A DNA stretch of 7,428 nt, from positions 1 to 7,428 of the forward strand of contig DXOJ01000341.1 in assembly GCA_019412865.1 (NCBI GenBank). Reading direction: 5' to 3'. Source of the stretch: Bacteroides sp. GTDB lineage: Bacteria; Bacteroidota; Bacteroidia; Bacteroidales; Bacteroidaceae. The notes below the pieces were generated by a model. It searched no databases and was not told the origin of the DNA. It saw nothing but the letters and a program-made list of their open reading frames with translations. Positions 1-7,085 of this stretch are shown here, piece after piece. The translations under genes and the position numbers were made by a program. Within the stretch, counting starts at the first letter, position 1; every line of letters begins with the position of its first letter.

Positions 1-1
1 A

Positions 2-2185
2 ATGAAAAGAAAAAGTGTATACACGTGTCTGGTTATGCTGCTTATGTCGTTGGCTCTTCAGGCTAAAGACAAAGACGTAGCTGTTGCGGAAGCATTATTG
101 AAACGTTTGCTGCCGTCATACATCGAGAGTTTTCAGTTTCAAAAGTTAAAAGGAGAGAAAGACTGCTTTACGATAGAGTCCGTAAAAGATAAAATTGTAA
201 TCGGTGGAAACAACGCCAATTCAATGGCGATGGGACTGAACCATTACTTGAAATACTACTGTCTCACTACAGTGTCTTGGTATGCGGATATAGTCGTTGA
301 AATTCCTGAAGAATTGCCGATGGTTGGTGAGAAGGTCGTTTCGGAAGCGAGAGTGGATACTCGTTTTTTCCTGAATTACTGCACGTATGGTTACACGATG
401 CCTTGGTGGCAATGGAAAGAATGGGAACGTTTTATTGACTGGATGGCCCTTAATGGTATAAATATGCCTTTGGCAATTACCGGACAGGAAGCTGTATGGT
501 ATAAAGTCTGGTCGAAAATGGGAATGTCGGACATCGAAATACGCTCTTACTTTACGGGACCGCCGTATCTGCCCTGGCATCGGATGGCTAACATAGATCG
601 CTGGAACGGTCCGTTGCCGATGGAATGGCTGGAACACCAGGTAAGCTTGCAGAAAAAAATACTCGCACGTGAGCGTGAATTGAATATGAAGCCTGTATTA
701 CCAGCCTTCGCCGGACATGTACCTGCCGATTTAAAACGGATTTATCCCGAGGCCGATATTCAACATTTGGGCAAATGGGCCGGCTTTGCTGATGCATACC
801 GTTGTAATTTTCTGAACCCTAACGATGCTTTGTTTGCGAAAATTCAGAAATTATTTCTTGATGAACAAAAAAAACTTTTCGGAACCGATCATGTTTATGG
901 TTTAGATCCTTTCAATGAGGTTGACCCGCCCAGTTTCGAACCCGAATATTTGCGGAAGATAGCTTCGGATATGTACGCTACGTTGACGGCTGCCGATCCC
1001 AAAGCCCAATGGATGCAAATGACGTGGATGTTTTATTTTGATAAAGATAAATGGACTTCCGAGCGAATGAAGGCTTTGCTGACAGGAGTGCCACAGAATA
1101 AAATGATATTACTGGATTATCATTGTGAAAATGTTGAATTATGGAAAAGAACAGAGCATTTTCATGATCAGCCCTATATTTGGTGTTATCTGGGCAATTT
1201 CGGGGGAAACACGACTTTGACAGGTAACGTCAAAGAAAGTGGCGCACGACTTGAGAATGCTCTTATTAACGGTGGAGGTAACCTTAAAGGAGTCGGCTCT
1301 ACGCTGGAAGGATTGGATGTGATGCAGTTTCCCTACGAATACATTCTTGAGAAAGCATGGAACCTGAATGTAGATGATAATAAATGGATTGAATGTCTGG
1401 CTGACAGGCATGTGGGATGTGTGTCGCAGCCTGTGCGCGATGCTTGGAAACGATTATTCAATGACATTTATGCACAAGTGCCGCGCACATTGGGTACTTT
1501 ACCCGGGTATCGCCCTGCGTTGAATAAGAACAGTGAAAAACGCACAAGTAATGTGTACAGCAATGTTGAACTACTAGAGGTCTGGAGAAAACTGAACGAA
1601 GCACCTTCTGACCGGAGAGATGCTTTTCGCTTAGATTTGATAACTGTAGGCAGACAGGTGCTTGGAAACTACTTTCTTGATGTGAAAATGGAGTTTGACA
1701 GGATGGTTGAAGCCAAAGACTATCAGGCTTTGAAAGCTTGCGGCGAGAAAATGAAGGAGATATTGAATGATTTGGATAAACTGAATGCTTTTCATCCTTA
1801 CTGTTCGCTGGATAAATGGATTGATGATGCGCGGAAGATGGGAGATTCTCCCCAGTTGAAAGACTATTATGAAAAGAACGCTCGCAACTTGATTACGACT
1901 TGGGGAGGAAGCCTGAACGATTATGCCAGCCGTTCGTGGGCCGGGCTGATAAGTGATTATTATGCAAAGCGCTGGGAGGTGTATATCAATACATTCATCA
2001 AAGCGGCCGAGAAAGGTGTAGAGGTGGATCAGAAGCAACTTGAAGATGAATTAAAAGAAATAGAAGAAGGTTGGGTAAATGCAACTGATCGGAAGGATGT
2101 TCGAAAAGATATTCATTCAGTAACTGACGGATTATTATCCTTCTCAACCTTTTTATTCAGCAAATATCAAAGACTGGTGAAATAA
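2..2185 (+). CDS. Secreted alpha-N-acetylglucosaminidase, glycoside hydrolase family 89 (NAGLU-like)
   Basis: This 727-residue protein should remove terminal alpha-linked N-acetylglucosamine from host glycans such as heparan-sulfate fragments or mucin-type caps. Residues 1-21 form a signal peptide (basic MKRK start, hydrophobic core, cleavage after ALQA) without a lipobox, so a periplasmic or exported enzyme is expected. The small N-terminal alpha/beta domain spans roughly 25-115, the (beta/alpha)8 catalytic domain about 118-455, and an all-helical C-terminal domain the rest. GH89 landmarks are the Trp-rich stretch PWWQWKEWERFIDWMALNG (134-152), the acid/base Glu306 in DPFNEVDPP and the probable nucleophile Glu436 in STLEG. 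Their spacing of 130 residues equals that of human NAGLU Glu316/Glu446. The length fits bacterial GH89 enzymes. The ATG at position 2 immediately precedes the signal peptide and is taken as the start, although upstream sequence is not visible. It is probably the last gene of a cluster lying to the left; the next gene has its own promoter region. Confidence 0.95.
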   Translation: MKRKSVYTCLVMLLMSLALQAKDKDVAVAEALLKRLLPSYIESFQFQKLKGEKDCFTIESVKDKIVIGGNNANSMAMGLNHYLKYYCLTTVSWYADIVVEIPEELPMVGEKVVSEARVDTRFFLNYCTYGYTMPWWQWKEWERFIDWMALNGINMPLAITGQEAVWYKVWSKMGMSDIEIRSYFTGPPYLPWHRMANIDRWNGPLPMEWLEHQVSLQKKILARERELNMKPVLPAFAGHVPADLKRIYPEADIQHLGKWAGFADAYRCNFLNPNDALFAKIQKLFLDEQKKLFGTDHVYGLDPFNEVDPPSFEPEYLRKIASDMYATLTAADPKAQWMQMTWMFYFDKDKWTSERMKALLTGVPQNKMILLDYHCENVELWKRTEHFHDQPYIWCYLGNFGGNTTLTGNVKESGARLENALINGGGNLKGVGSTLEGLDVMQFPYEYILEKAWNLNVDDNKWIECLADRHVGCVSQPVRDAWKRLFNDIYAQVPRTLGTLPGYRPALNKNSEKRTSNVYSNVELLEVWRKLNEAPSDRRDAFRLDLITVGRQVLGNYFLDVKMEFDRMVEAKDYQALKACGEKMKEILNDLDKLNAFHPYCSLDKWIDDARKMGDSPQLKDYYEKNARNLITTWGGSLNDYASRSWAGLISDYYAKRWEVYINTFIKAAEKGVEVDQKQLEDELKEIEEGWVNATDRKDVRKDIHSVTDGLLSFSTFLFSKYQRLVK

Positions 2186-2241
2186 ATAAGAGGCCTGTTT
2201 TATTTGTTGCTCGCGATTCATGCTATATCAGAAAGAATTAA

Positions 2242-2249
2242 TATATTTG
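2242..2249 (+). promoter_or_regulatory. Probable Bacteroides-type -7 promoter element upstream of the sigma-factor gene
   Basis: TATATTTG matches the Bacteroides housekeeping -7 consensus TAnnTTTG exactly. It lies 45 nt before the sigma-factor ATG, which leaves a leader of about 40 nt. No good -33 TTTG sits at the usual 19-21 nt upstream (that position reads around TTCATG, 2217-2222). The nearest TTTG/TTG (2203-2209) is too far away. The element is therefore a reasonable but weak candidate, and would separate the sigma unit from the GH89 gene. Confidence 0.4.
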
Positions 2250-2294
2250 AAAATAAGGACTTAATATAATAAGTTTTTTATTTTCATATTTAAA

Positions 2295-2885
2295 ATGATT
2301 AAGATGTCCCAGAAATACTCACAGGATGAAGCCCAAGCTTTGGTTAAGGCTCTGAAAGAGGGGAACCAGCTGGCATTTAGTATTGTATACAAGACGTATG
2401 CGGCGCAGACCTTTTCTTTGGCATTTAAATATCTGCTGAATAAAGAATTGGCTGAAGATGCTGTGCAGAACTTATTCTTAAAACTCTGGCTGAAAAAAGA
2501 AGAGATTGACGAGACAAAACCCATAAACAGATACCTTTTTACGATGTTGAAGAACGATCTGCTCAATACGTTGAGAGACTCAAAGAAAAATATCTATTTA
2601 CTTGAGGATTGTCTTTCAATGGTTTTGGAACTGGAAGACAATTCTCAAAACGAAAACCTTAAACAAGAACAAATGAACATCATACAGCAAGCTCTTGAGC
2701 AACTTTCGCCGCAACGCCGCAAGGTTTTTGAAATGAAAGTTTCGGGAAAATACTCCAATCAGGAAATAGCTGATAAACTTAATCTTTCGATCAATACAAT
2801 TAAATTTCAATATAGCCAATCTTTGAAGCAGATTCGCGCGACAGTGGGAGAGCTTAGCTTGTTGTTGCTTTATTGTATGATGTAG
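2295..2885 (+). CDS. ECF (extracytoplasmic function) RNA polymerase sigma factor, sigma-70 family
   Basis: This 196-residue cytoplasmic sigma factor should direct RNA polymerase to the promoters of this cluster when released by its anti-sigma partner. Region 2 covers about residues 24-95, with the core-binding/-10 segment AEDAVQNLFLKLW at 53-65. Region 4 covers about 128-182, with LSPQRRKVFEMK (137-148) followed by the helix-turn-helix NQEIADKLNLSINTIKFQY (155-173). There is no region 1 or 3, as expected for ECF factors. The usual start is ATG 2295; Met4 at 2304 is an alternative that loses no domain. After region 4 the protein ends in a short hydrophobic tail, GELSLLLLYCMM (185-196). The next gene, 108 nt downstream, is a FecR-type anti-sigma factor, the standard partner in Bacteroidetes. 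Which promoters it recognises cannot be told from the sequence. Confidence 0.95.
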   Translation: MIKMSQKYSQDEAQALVKALKEGNQLAFSIVYKTYAAQTFSLAFKYLLNKELAEDAVQNLFLKLWLKKEEIDETKPINRYLFTMLKNDLLNTLRDSKKNIYLLEDCLSMVLELEDNSQNENLKQEQMNIIQQALEQLSPQRRKVFEMKVSGKYSNQEIADKLNLSINTIKFQYSQSLKQIRATVGELSLLLLYCMM

Positions 2886-2993
2886 TTTTATCACTTTTTG
2901 CTGATATGGAACGTTCTTTTGAATTAACACGGTTTAACGTAGTCTGTATAATACTTTTTTGTAACAGTGTGTATTACTAATAGATATTGAAAT
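2886..2993 (+). other. Intergenic gap between sigma and anti-sigma genes, possible internal promoter or operator
   Basis: The gap is 108 nt, much longer than the other gaps in this unit, so it may hold a separate start site for the anti-sigma gene and the cassette behind it. It contains a perfect 8-bp palindrome GAACGTTC (2909-2916), the core AACGT repeated at 2910-2914 and 2936-2940, and TATAAT at 2947-2952. No TAnnTTTG element and no terminator hairpin are visible. The TATAAT has only a TTGAAT (2919-2924) upstream with a 22-nt spacer, which is too long for a classical promoter. Function is therefore only suggested. Confidence 0.25.
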
Positions 2994-3950
2994 ATGAAAT
3001 CAAAAAAGAAACATACAAATCAGGACTTTGAAGTAGTTGACGGCATCGGGAAATATATGGATGACGACATTCAAAGGATAATAGAAGGCAAACAGCTCGA
3101 ATTGGGCGACAGAGAATTGCCTCCTTTTGATGAATATCGCATTTATAAGAATATTCAGGAAGCCGTGATGCGGGAAGAAAAACGAAAGAACAGGAGAATA
3201 AGGATGCCATTGTTCTTTAAGTGGACGGTAGCTTGTGCAATTGTTTTGCTTGTGATAGGTGTAGGATATAATTTCTATCAAAGTCATAGTGAGGCAAACC
3301 TTGTTTATCGGGAGGTCTGTGCTGTAAGGGGTGAGAAGCTACTCGTATTACTTCCTGATGGTAGCCGGGTGTGGTTAAATGCCGATTCTAAATTGACTTA
3401 TCCGGAACAGTTTGCAAAATACAACAGGAATGTTACGCTGGAAGGAGAGGCTTATTTTGAGATAGCAGAAAACAAGAAATCCCCTTTTCAGGTGCTTGCC
3501 GAGAATGTGAAAATACAAGTGACGGGAACGTGTTTCAATGTAAAAGCATACGCTTCGGATAAAGTCATAAAAACGACACTCGACCAGGGAAGTATCAATA
3601 TCGGGCATGTGCAAAGCCGCAGACCTATGCAGCAAATGCTTCCCGGACAAACTGCTGTCTATGAAAAAAGGAGCAATGTAATAAAGATTAAAACGGATAG
3701 ATACCACGATGATGCTTCGAGTTGGAAGAGTAATCGGCTTATTTTCAGAAATGCATCACTGAAAGAGGTGCTTACAACGCTTTCGAGGCATTTTGATGTA
3801 GAGATTACGGTTAAAAACGAAAAGATTGCTTCGTTTACGTACAACTTCGTTTGTAAAGGGAACGACTTGAACTATGTATTGGAAGTGATGCAATCAATAA
3901 CACCGGTTAGCTTTAAAAAAATATCGGAATATGCATATACCGTTGAATAA
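2994..3950 (+). CDS. FecR-family transmembrane anti-sigma factor
   Basis: This 318-residue single-pass inner-membrane protein should hold the neighbouring ECF sigma factor inactive until a periplasmic signal arrives. Residues 1-70 are cytoplasmic and charged. The transmembrane helix is about 74-94, preceded by the positive cluster KRKNRRIR. The periplasmic FecR domain runs from about 108 to 205, with LPDGSRVWLNADSKLTYP (120-137), GEAYFEIAENKKSPFQV (151-167), GTCFNVKAY (178-186) and LDQGSI (196-201). A C-terminal domain of the DUF4974 type occupies about 247-317 (LIFRNASLKEVLTTLSRHFDV at its start, VLEVMQ near the end). The cytoplasmic part seems short, and its early half is a poor match to the usual anti-sigma helix bundle. 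In most Bacteroidetes clusters the next gene would be a TonB-dependent SusC-type receptor with an N-terminal signalling domain, but here it is a hydrolase 31 nt downstream. Confidence 0.94.
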   Translation: MKSKKKHTNQDFEVVDGIGKYMDDDIQRIIEGKQLELGDRELPPFDEYRIYKNIQEAVMREEKRKNRRIRMPLFFKWTVACAIVLLVIGVGYNFYQSHSEANLVYREVCAVRGEKLLVLLPDGSRVWLNADSKLTYPEQFAKYNRNVTLEGEAYFEIAENKKSPFQVLAENVKIQVTGTCFNVKAYASDKVIKTTLDQGSINIGHVQSRRPMQQMLPGQTAVYEKRSNVIKIKTDRYHDDASSWKSNRLIFRNASLKEVLTTLSRHFDVEITVKNEKIASFTYNFVCKGNDLNYVLEVMQSITPVSFKKISEYAYTVE

Positions 3951-3981
3951 GTAAACTTAATCTAATAACAAAAACAAATTT

Positions 3982-4755
3982 ATGAAAACACTATTAAGAC
4001 CCATTGTATGGGTATGCCTTTTCTTCTTTGCGTATCAAAGTACGTATGCGCAGGCTCTTAAAATAATGAGCTATAATTGCCGGATGTCCGGGCAACTGAC
4101 TGGTTATTCGGTGAAGGAGTATGCTGTATTTATCAGGAAATACAATCCGGATGTTGTAATGTTGCAAGAGATAGATTACAACACGAAAAGAAATAAAAAT
4201 CAAGATTTCACCACTCAACTGGCTGCGGAGTTGGGATTGTTTTCCGTATTCGGGAAGGCCATGGATACCGGAGGGGGAGAATATGGAGTAGCCATACTTT
4301 CAAAATATCCTTTTGTGTATATCAACAACAAAATTTTTGAAAGTATCGATGGAGCCAAAGAACCCCGGACGTTACTATATGTAGATATTCAGGAACCGGG
4401 AACTTCAGACGTAATCAGGATAGGAACGACTCACTTGGATCATTCGACAGACCTGATAAGGAGCGCAATGGCTGAACAGATCAACGAACGGATTGGTACG
4501 GGAGATACACCGACATTGTTAGGGGGAGATTTTAATGCCCGGACTGACTCTAATGTGATTGGTGAAGTGATGAAGAACTGGCAGAGAATCTGCAATGATA
4601 CGTTTACCTATCCGGCGGATCAGCCGACAATCAAGATTGATTATCTATTCGGGGTTCCACAGAATAAGTGGAAAGTGAAGTCATTTAGAGTTTTATCTAA
4701 TCCGGAAATATCTGATCACGGAGCTTTGTTTGCTGAAGTTGAATTTATAAAATGA
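3982..4755 (+). CDS. Secreted endonuclease/exonuclease/phosphatase (EEP) family metal-dependent hydrolase
   Basis: This 257-residue protein has a signal peptide of about 23-25 residues (MKTLLRPIVW start, cleavage near STYA-QA) and no lipobox cysteine, so it should be periplasmic or secreted. The rest is one complete EEP domain (DNase I / sphingomyelinase / inositol-phosphatase fold) of the bacterial ElsH-like type. Visible active-site residues are Asn32 (MSYNCR), Glu63 (LQEID, the Mg ligand), GGGEYGVAILS (97-107), Arg129 in EPRTLLYVD, His151 in TTHLDH, Asp183 and Asn185 in GGDFNA, Asp220 in KIDYLF, and Asp245-His246 in ISDHGALF. All are intact, so it should hydrolyse a phosphate ester or phosphodiester. 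The substrate is not readable: nucleic acid, a phospholipid headgroup, phosphorylated glycan or inositol phosphate are all possible. It follows the anti-sigma gene by 31 nt of AT-rich leader and precedes the first lipoprotein gene by 7 nt, so it is almost certainly co-transcribed. Confidence 0.93.
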   Translation: MKTLLRPIVWVCLFFFAYQSTYAQALKIMSYNCRMSGQLTGYSVKEYAVFIRKYNPDVVMLQEIDYNTKRNKNQDFTTQLAAELGLFSVFGKAMDTGGGEYGVAILSKYPFVYINNKIFESIDGAKEPRTLLYVDIQEPGTSDVIRIGTTHLDHSTDLIRSAMAEQINERIGTGDTPTLLGGDFNARTDSNVIGEVMKNWQRICNDTFTYPADQPTIKIDYLFGVPQNKWKVKSFRVLSNPEISDHGALFAEVEFIK

Positions 4756-4762
4756 ATGAAAT

Positions 4763-5542
4763 ATGAAATCAAGCTATATATATCTGCTGTTTATGTGTAT
4801 CATCTCCTGTCTGTTCGTTTCGTGTAGTGATGAGGATAACAAAGGAGAAGAAATTCCCGAGTGGAATCGGTTCAGAACAACTAATGTGCTGGTTTATGCG
4901 CACTTATCAGAACAGAATTTGTTTAGTTCTTGTAGCTATAAGGAGGTGGCGTCATCTATCAGAAACACTGTTCATTCAGTGGCATTGTTGGACAGGACGA
5001 ACGCCGTCTATGGGCAAACTGCAATCATAAATACGGGTACGGAGACTGCTAGAGAGAGTAAGAAAGTACCAGTGTTTGTACCCATTAGCTATAATGACGG
5101 AGAAAAAAAGATAATCGGCAGTACCGTTCTTTTTCCTTCTACTATATCCGAGGTGACACAATCTGTAGTAAAAAACGATTGCAGATATCTTGAAACAAAA
5201 ATAGAAGCTGTGAGCGGAATAGATATGCTCTTCTGTTCTGTATCATTAAATAGTGAAGATCTGATAGCTCCGGCTGTAGACGTATTTAAGAAAAGGATGA
5301 ACGAACAGACTGTTTTGGCTGGCACTGTTAAACGTGCATTGTTGCCAAAGCTTGAGTCGGCAATCACCTCTAACTTAGCTTCTGGTACGTATTCTTTTGT
5401 GAAAGTGGAAAATAGAAATAGAGACTCCGAGTATTGTATATTTGTCCTGACTTCACACAAATGGGCTTTCAGAGGGGTAACCGAAACAAGTGTAAGCGGA
5501 GATTTACATTGTTTTCAATTACAAATCGAATCTTTAAAATAA
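4763..5542 (+). CDS. Surface lipoprotein, probable degenerate EEP-fold pseudo-hydrolase
   Basis: This 259-residue lipoprotein has a signal peptide ending in LFVS-Cys21. The mature N-terminus Cys-Ser-Asp-Glu-Asp fits the Bacteroides surface-export signal, so it is probably outside the cell. I do not recognise its family from a motif, but by eye it aligns end to end with the preceding 257-residue EEP hydrolase. SYKEVASSIRNTVHSVALL (58-76) matches residues 43-61 of the enzyme without gaps (8 of 19 identical). TVLAG (183-187) matches TLLGG, and IFVLTSHKW (226-234) matches LFGVPQNKW. At the catalytic positions it differs: Asn32 becomes Ala46, Glu63 Arg78, His151 Ser161, Asp183 Thr188, Asn185 Lys190, Asp220 Tyr224 and His246 Leu248. 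Arg129 (Arg141) and perhaps Asp245 (Asp247) are kept. If the alignment is right it cannot be an EEP enzyme and more likely binds a ligand or partner. The gene starts 7 nt after the hydrolase stop. The lipoprotein call is firm; the pseudoenzyme call is my inference. Confidence 0.85.
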   Translation: MKSSYIYLLFMCIISCLFVSCSDEDNKGEEIPEWNRFRTTNVLVYAHLSEQNLFSSCSYKEVASSIRNTVHSVALLDRTNAVYGQTAIINTGTETARESKKVPVFVPISYNDGEKKIIGSTVLFPSTISEVTQSVVKNDCRYLETKIEAVSGIDMLFCSVSLNSEDLIAPAVDVFKKRMNEQTVLAGTVKRALLPKLESAITSNLASGTYSFVKVENRNRDSEYCIFVLTSHKWAFRGVTETSVSGDLHCFQLQIESLK

Positions 5543-5549
5543 AAAATGA

Positions 5550-7085
5550 ATGGTCATGAAGCAATATATAAAAAACATACTGATCCTGATGCTTGCCCTG
5601 CCATGGGGCTTGTCGTTGACAAGTTGTAGTGATAGTGAATCCGATTATTCGGACGACAGTGCGTATCCGCCACCTACTGTTGAACTTACTTCTCCTTCCG
5701 AAATAGATATGGTGGAGTATAACTCTACGGTGACTGTGTCTGCTAAAAGTTTTTCTGCTGTGGGTATACATAGTATATATGCTACCTTGTTGAGGATGGA
5801 TGAAAATGGAGAATATGAAGAGATAAATGCGACTGAACGCCAACGTTTAAAGATAGATACTCTGCAAACTGATATGACACTTGAATTTGACTTGAATGTC
5901 AAGGTCAATACGCGTGAAGCAGCCGGAATACTGGTAACATCAACGGACGTTTTGACAAAAACGGCACAAAAGGTAATACCTATTAAAAAGATAACTAAAC
6001 TTCCATCCCAGATATTCACCGAACCATCAGATTTCCCTGTTTTAGTACCTGATGAAGAGGTTTCTCTGTCTGTAGTGATTCGTTCAGCTGTGGGCATTAA
6101 GTCTATAAAACATACGTTGTGTAATAAAGTACTGGGTGACCTGAAGGAATATACGACTATTCCGGTATCAGGCAATCCGTTGGAAATGGAATTTATCCTG
6201 AAAACTGTCGTAGACAATAAAGAGACCAATGGAATCAAGATCGTGGTGGAAGATATAGAAGGGTTGAAAGAGGAAAAGATTATCAATGTCGAAGGTCTTG
6301 AGGGTGTTGACAATAATGTTGCGCTTGTTTTCAACGATATCGAAATGGCACCCGAATGGGAACATTCAATAGAACCGGATCAACCTTATATTTTCTCCAT
6401 AGAGGGAATAATGGTACAAGGTGTGCAAAAGCATGTATTAAGCCTGAAGGAAATTAAAGGATATGGCTCAAAGGCAAATGGCGTAGACTTTGCTTTCATC
6501 AATATATGGAGAAATCCAAGCTTTGTTGCCGTTAAAAACAGAGGTTTCTCTTATGTCAGTGCGTCAAGAATTAATGGAGGCCCGATAGGGAGAGCTTATG
6601 ATGTGAATGACTGGATCAAACCGGCAGGTGTTGCTATCAACAAAACGCTGTTTACTCTTATCCCTGATGATAAGGTTGTTGACCTTGGAATTGATGCGAT
6701 GATGGCAAATGCGGCTTCGGACGTCAAGACTTTTGAGGCGTTGAATGTATTGGAAAGTATAGCTAAAGGAGGTGCCGATATGTTAATGCAAAGAGTCAAT
6801 GCGTCTGATGGATATCCGAATGATCCTTGTAGTTTGCAGATAAAAGACGGTTCTTATATTGCCTTTGTTACTGCGGCGGGCAAATACGGTGTCATTCATG
6901 TTATTGAAGCCGCAAACGATATGGATGCATTAGTTGCCGGAGGATGTAAAATAGCTACTCCTACAGGAGTGGTAGGAAGCCAGGGGCCAGCCTATTCGGG
7001 AGCTGGCATAACCGGACTCACTTATGACGGTGTGGCATTACTCTATGGACGTACCTGTAAGTTGAAAATTGTGGTTCAGAAGTAA
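5550..7085 (+). CDS. Surface lipoprotein with two tandem Ig-like repeats and a C-terminal beta-rich domain
   Basis: This 511-residue protein has a lipoprotein signal peptide with lipobox LTS-Cys26, followed by Ser-Asp-Ser-Glu-Ser-Asp, an acidic export signal that points to the outer surface. Starting at Met3 (position 5556) is equally good. Residues about 43-150 and 154-252 look like two copies of one Ig-like domain: SAVGIHSIYATL (69-80) pairs with SAVGIKSIKHTL (179-190), and MTLEFDLNVKVN (109-120) pairs with LEMEFILKTVVD (211-222). The rest, about 255-511, is one or more beta-rich domains without cysteine pairs or catalytic motifs I can name. It contains GSYIAFVTAAGKYGVIHV (434-451), a pattern I associate with C-terminal regions of uncharacterised Bacteroidetes lipoproteins, and ends in KLKIVVQK. 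A role in binding glycan or another extracellular ligand is likely by analogy with surface glycan-binding proteins, but is not proven by sequence. The gene starts 7 nt after the previous stop and is the last before the terminator. Confidence 0.88.
   Translation: MVMKQYIKNILILMLALPWGLSLTSCSDSESDYSDDSAYPPPTVELTSPSEIDMVEYNSTVTVSAKSFSAVGIHSIYATLLRMDENGEYEEINATERQRLKIDTLQTDMTLEFDLNVKVNTREAAGILVTSTDVLTKTAQKVIPIKKITKLPSQIFTEPSDFPVLVPDEEVSLSVVIRSAVGIKSIKHTLCNKVLGDLKEYTTIPVSGNPLEMEFILKTVVDNKETNGIKIVVEDIEGLKEEKIINVEGLEGVDNNVALVFNDIEMAPEWEHSIEPDQPYIFSIEGIMVQGVQKHVLSLKEIKGYGSKANGVDFAFINIWRNPSFVAVKNRGFSYVSASRINGGPIGRAYDVNDWIKPAGVAINKTLFTLIPDDKVVDLGIDAMMANAASDVKTFEALNVLESIAKGGADMLMQRVNASDGYPNDPCSLQIKDGSYIAFVTAAGKYGVIHVIEAANDMDALVAGGCKIATPTGVVGSQGPAYSGAGITGLTYDGVALLYGRTCKLKIVVQK

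Noticed and set aside
2184..2205. Possible terminator hairpin after the GH89 gene (AAATAAGA pairing with TTTTATTT around GGCCTG)
   Set aside because: The stem is almost all A-T with a wobble pair and is not followed by a T tract, so it is too weak to call.
2919..2952. Sigma-70-like promoter TTGAAT / TATAAT before the anti-sigma gene
   Set aside because: The spacer is 22 nt rather than about 17, and Bacteroides housekeeping promoters use a different consensus, so it is not listed as a promoter in its own right.
5645..6334. Long open frame on the opposite strand of the large lipoprotein gene
   Set aside because: It is a shadow of the real gene: the + strand reading has a lipoprotein signal and domain repeats, while the opposite frame has low-complexity Ser/Thr-rich sequence and no family features.
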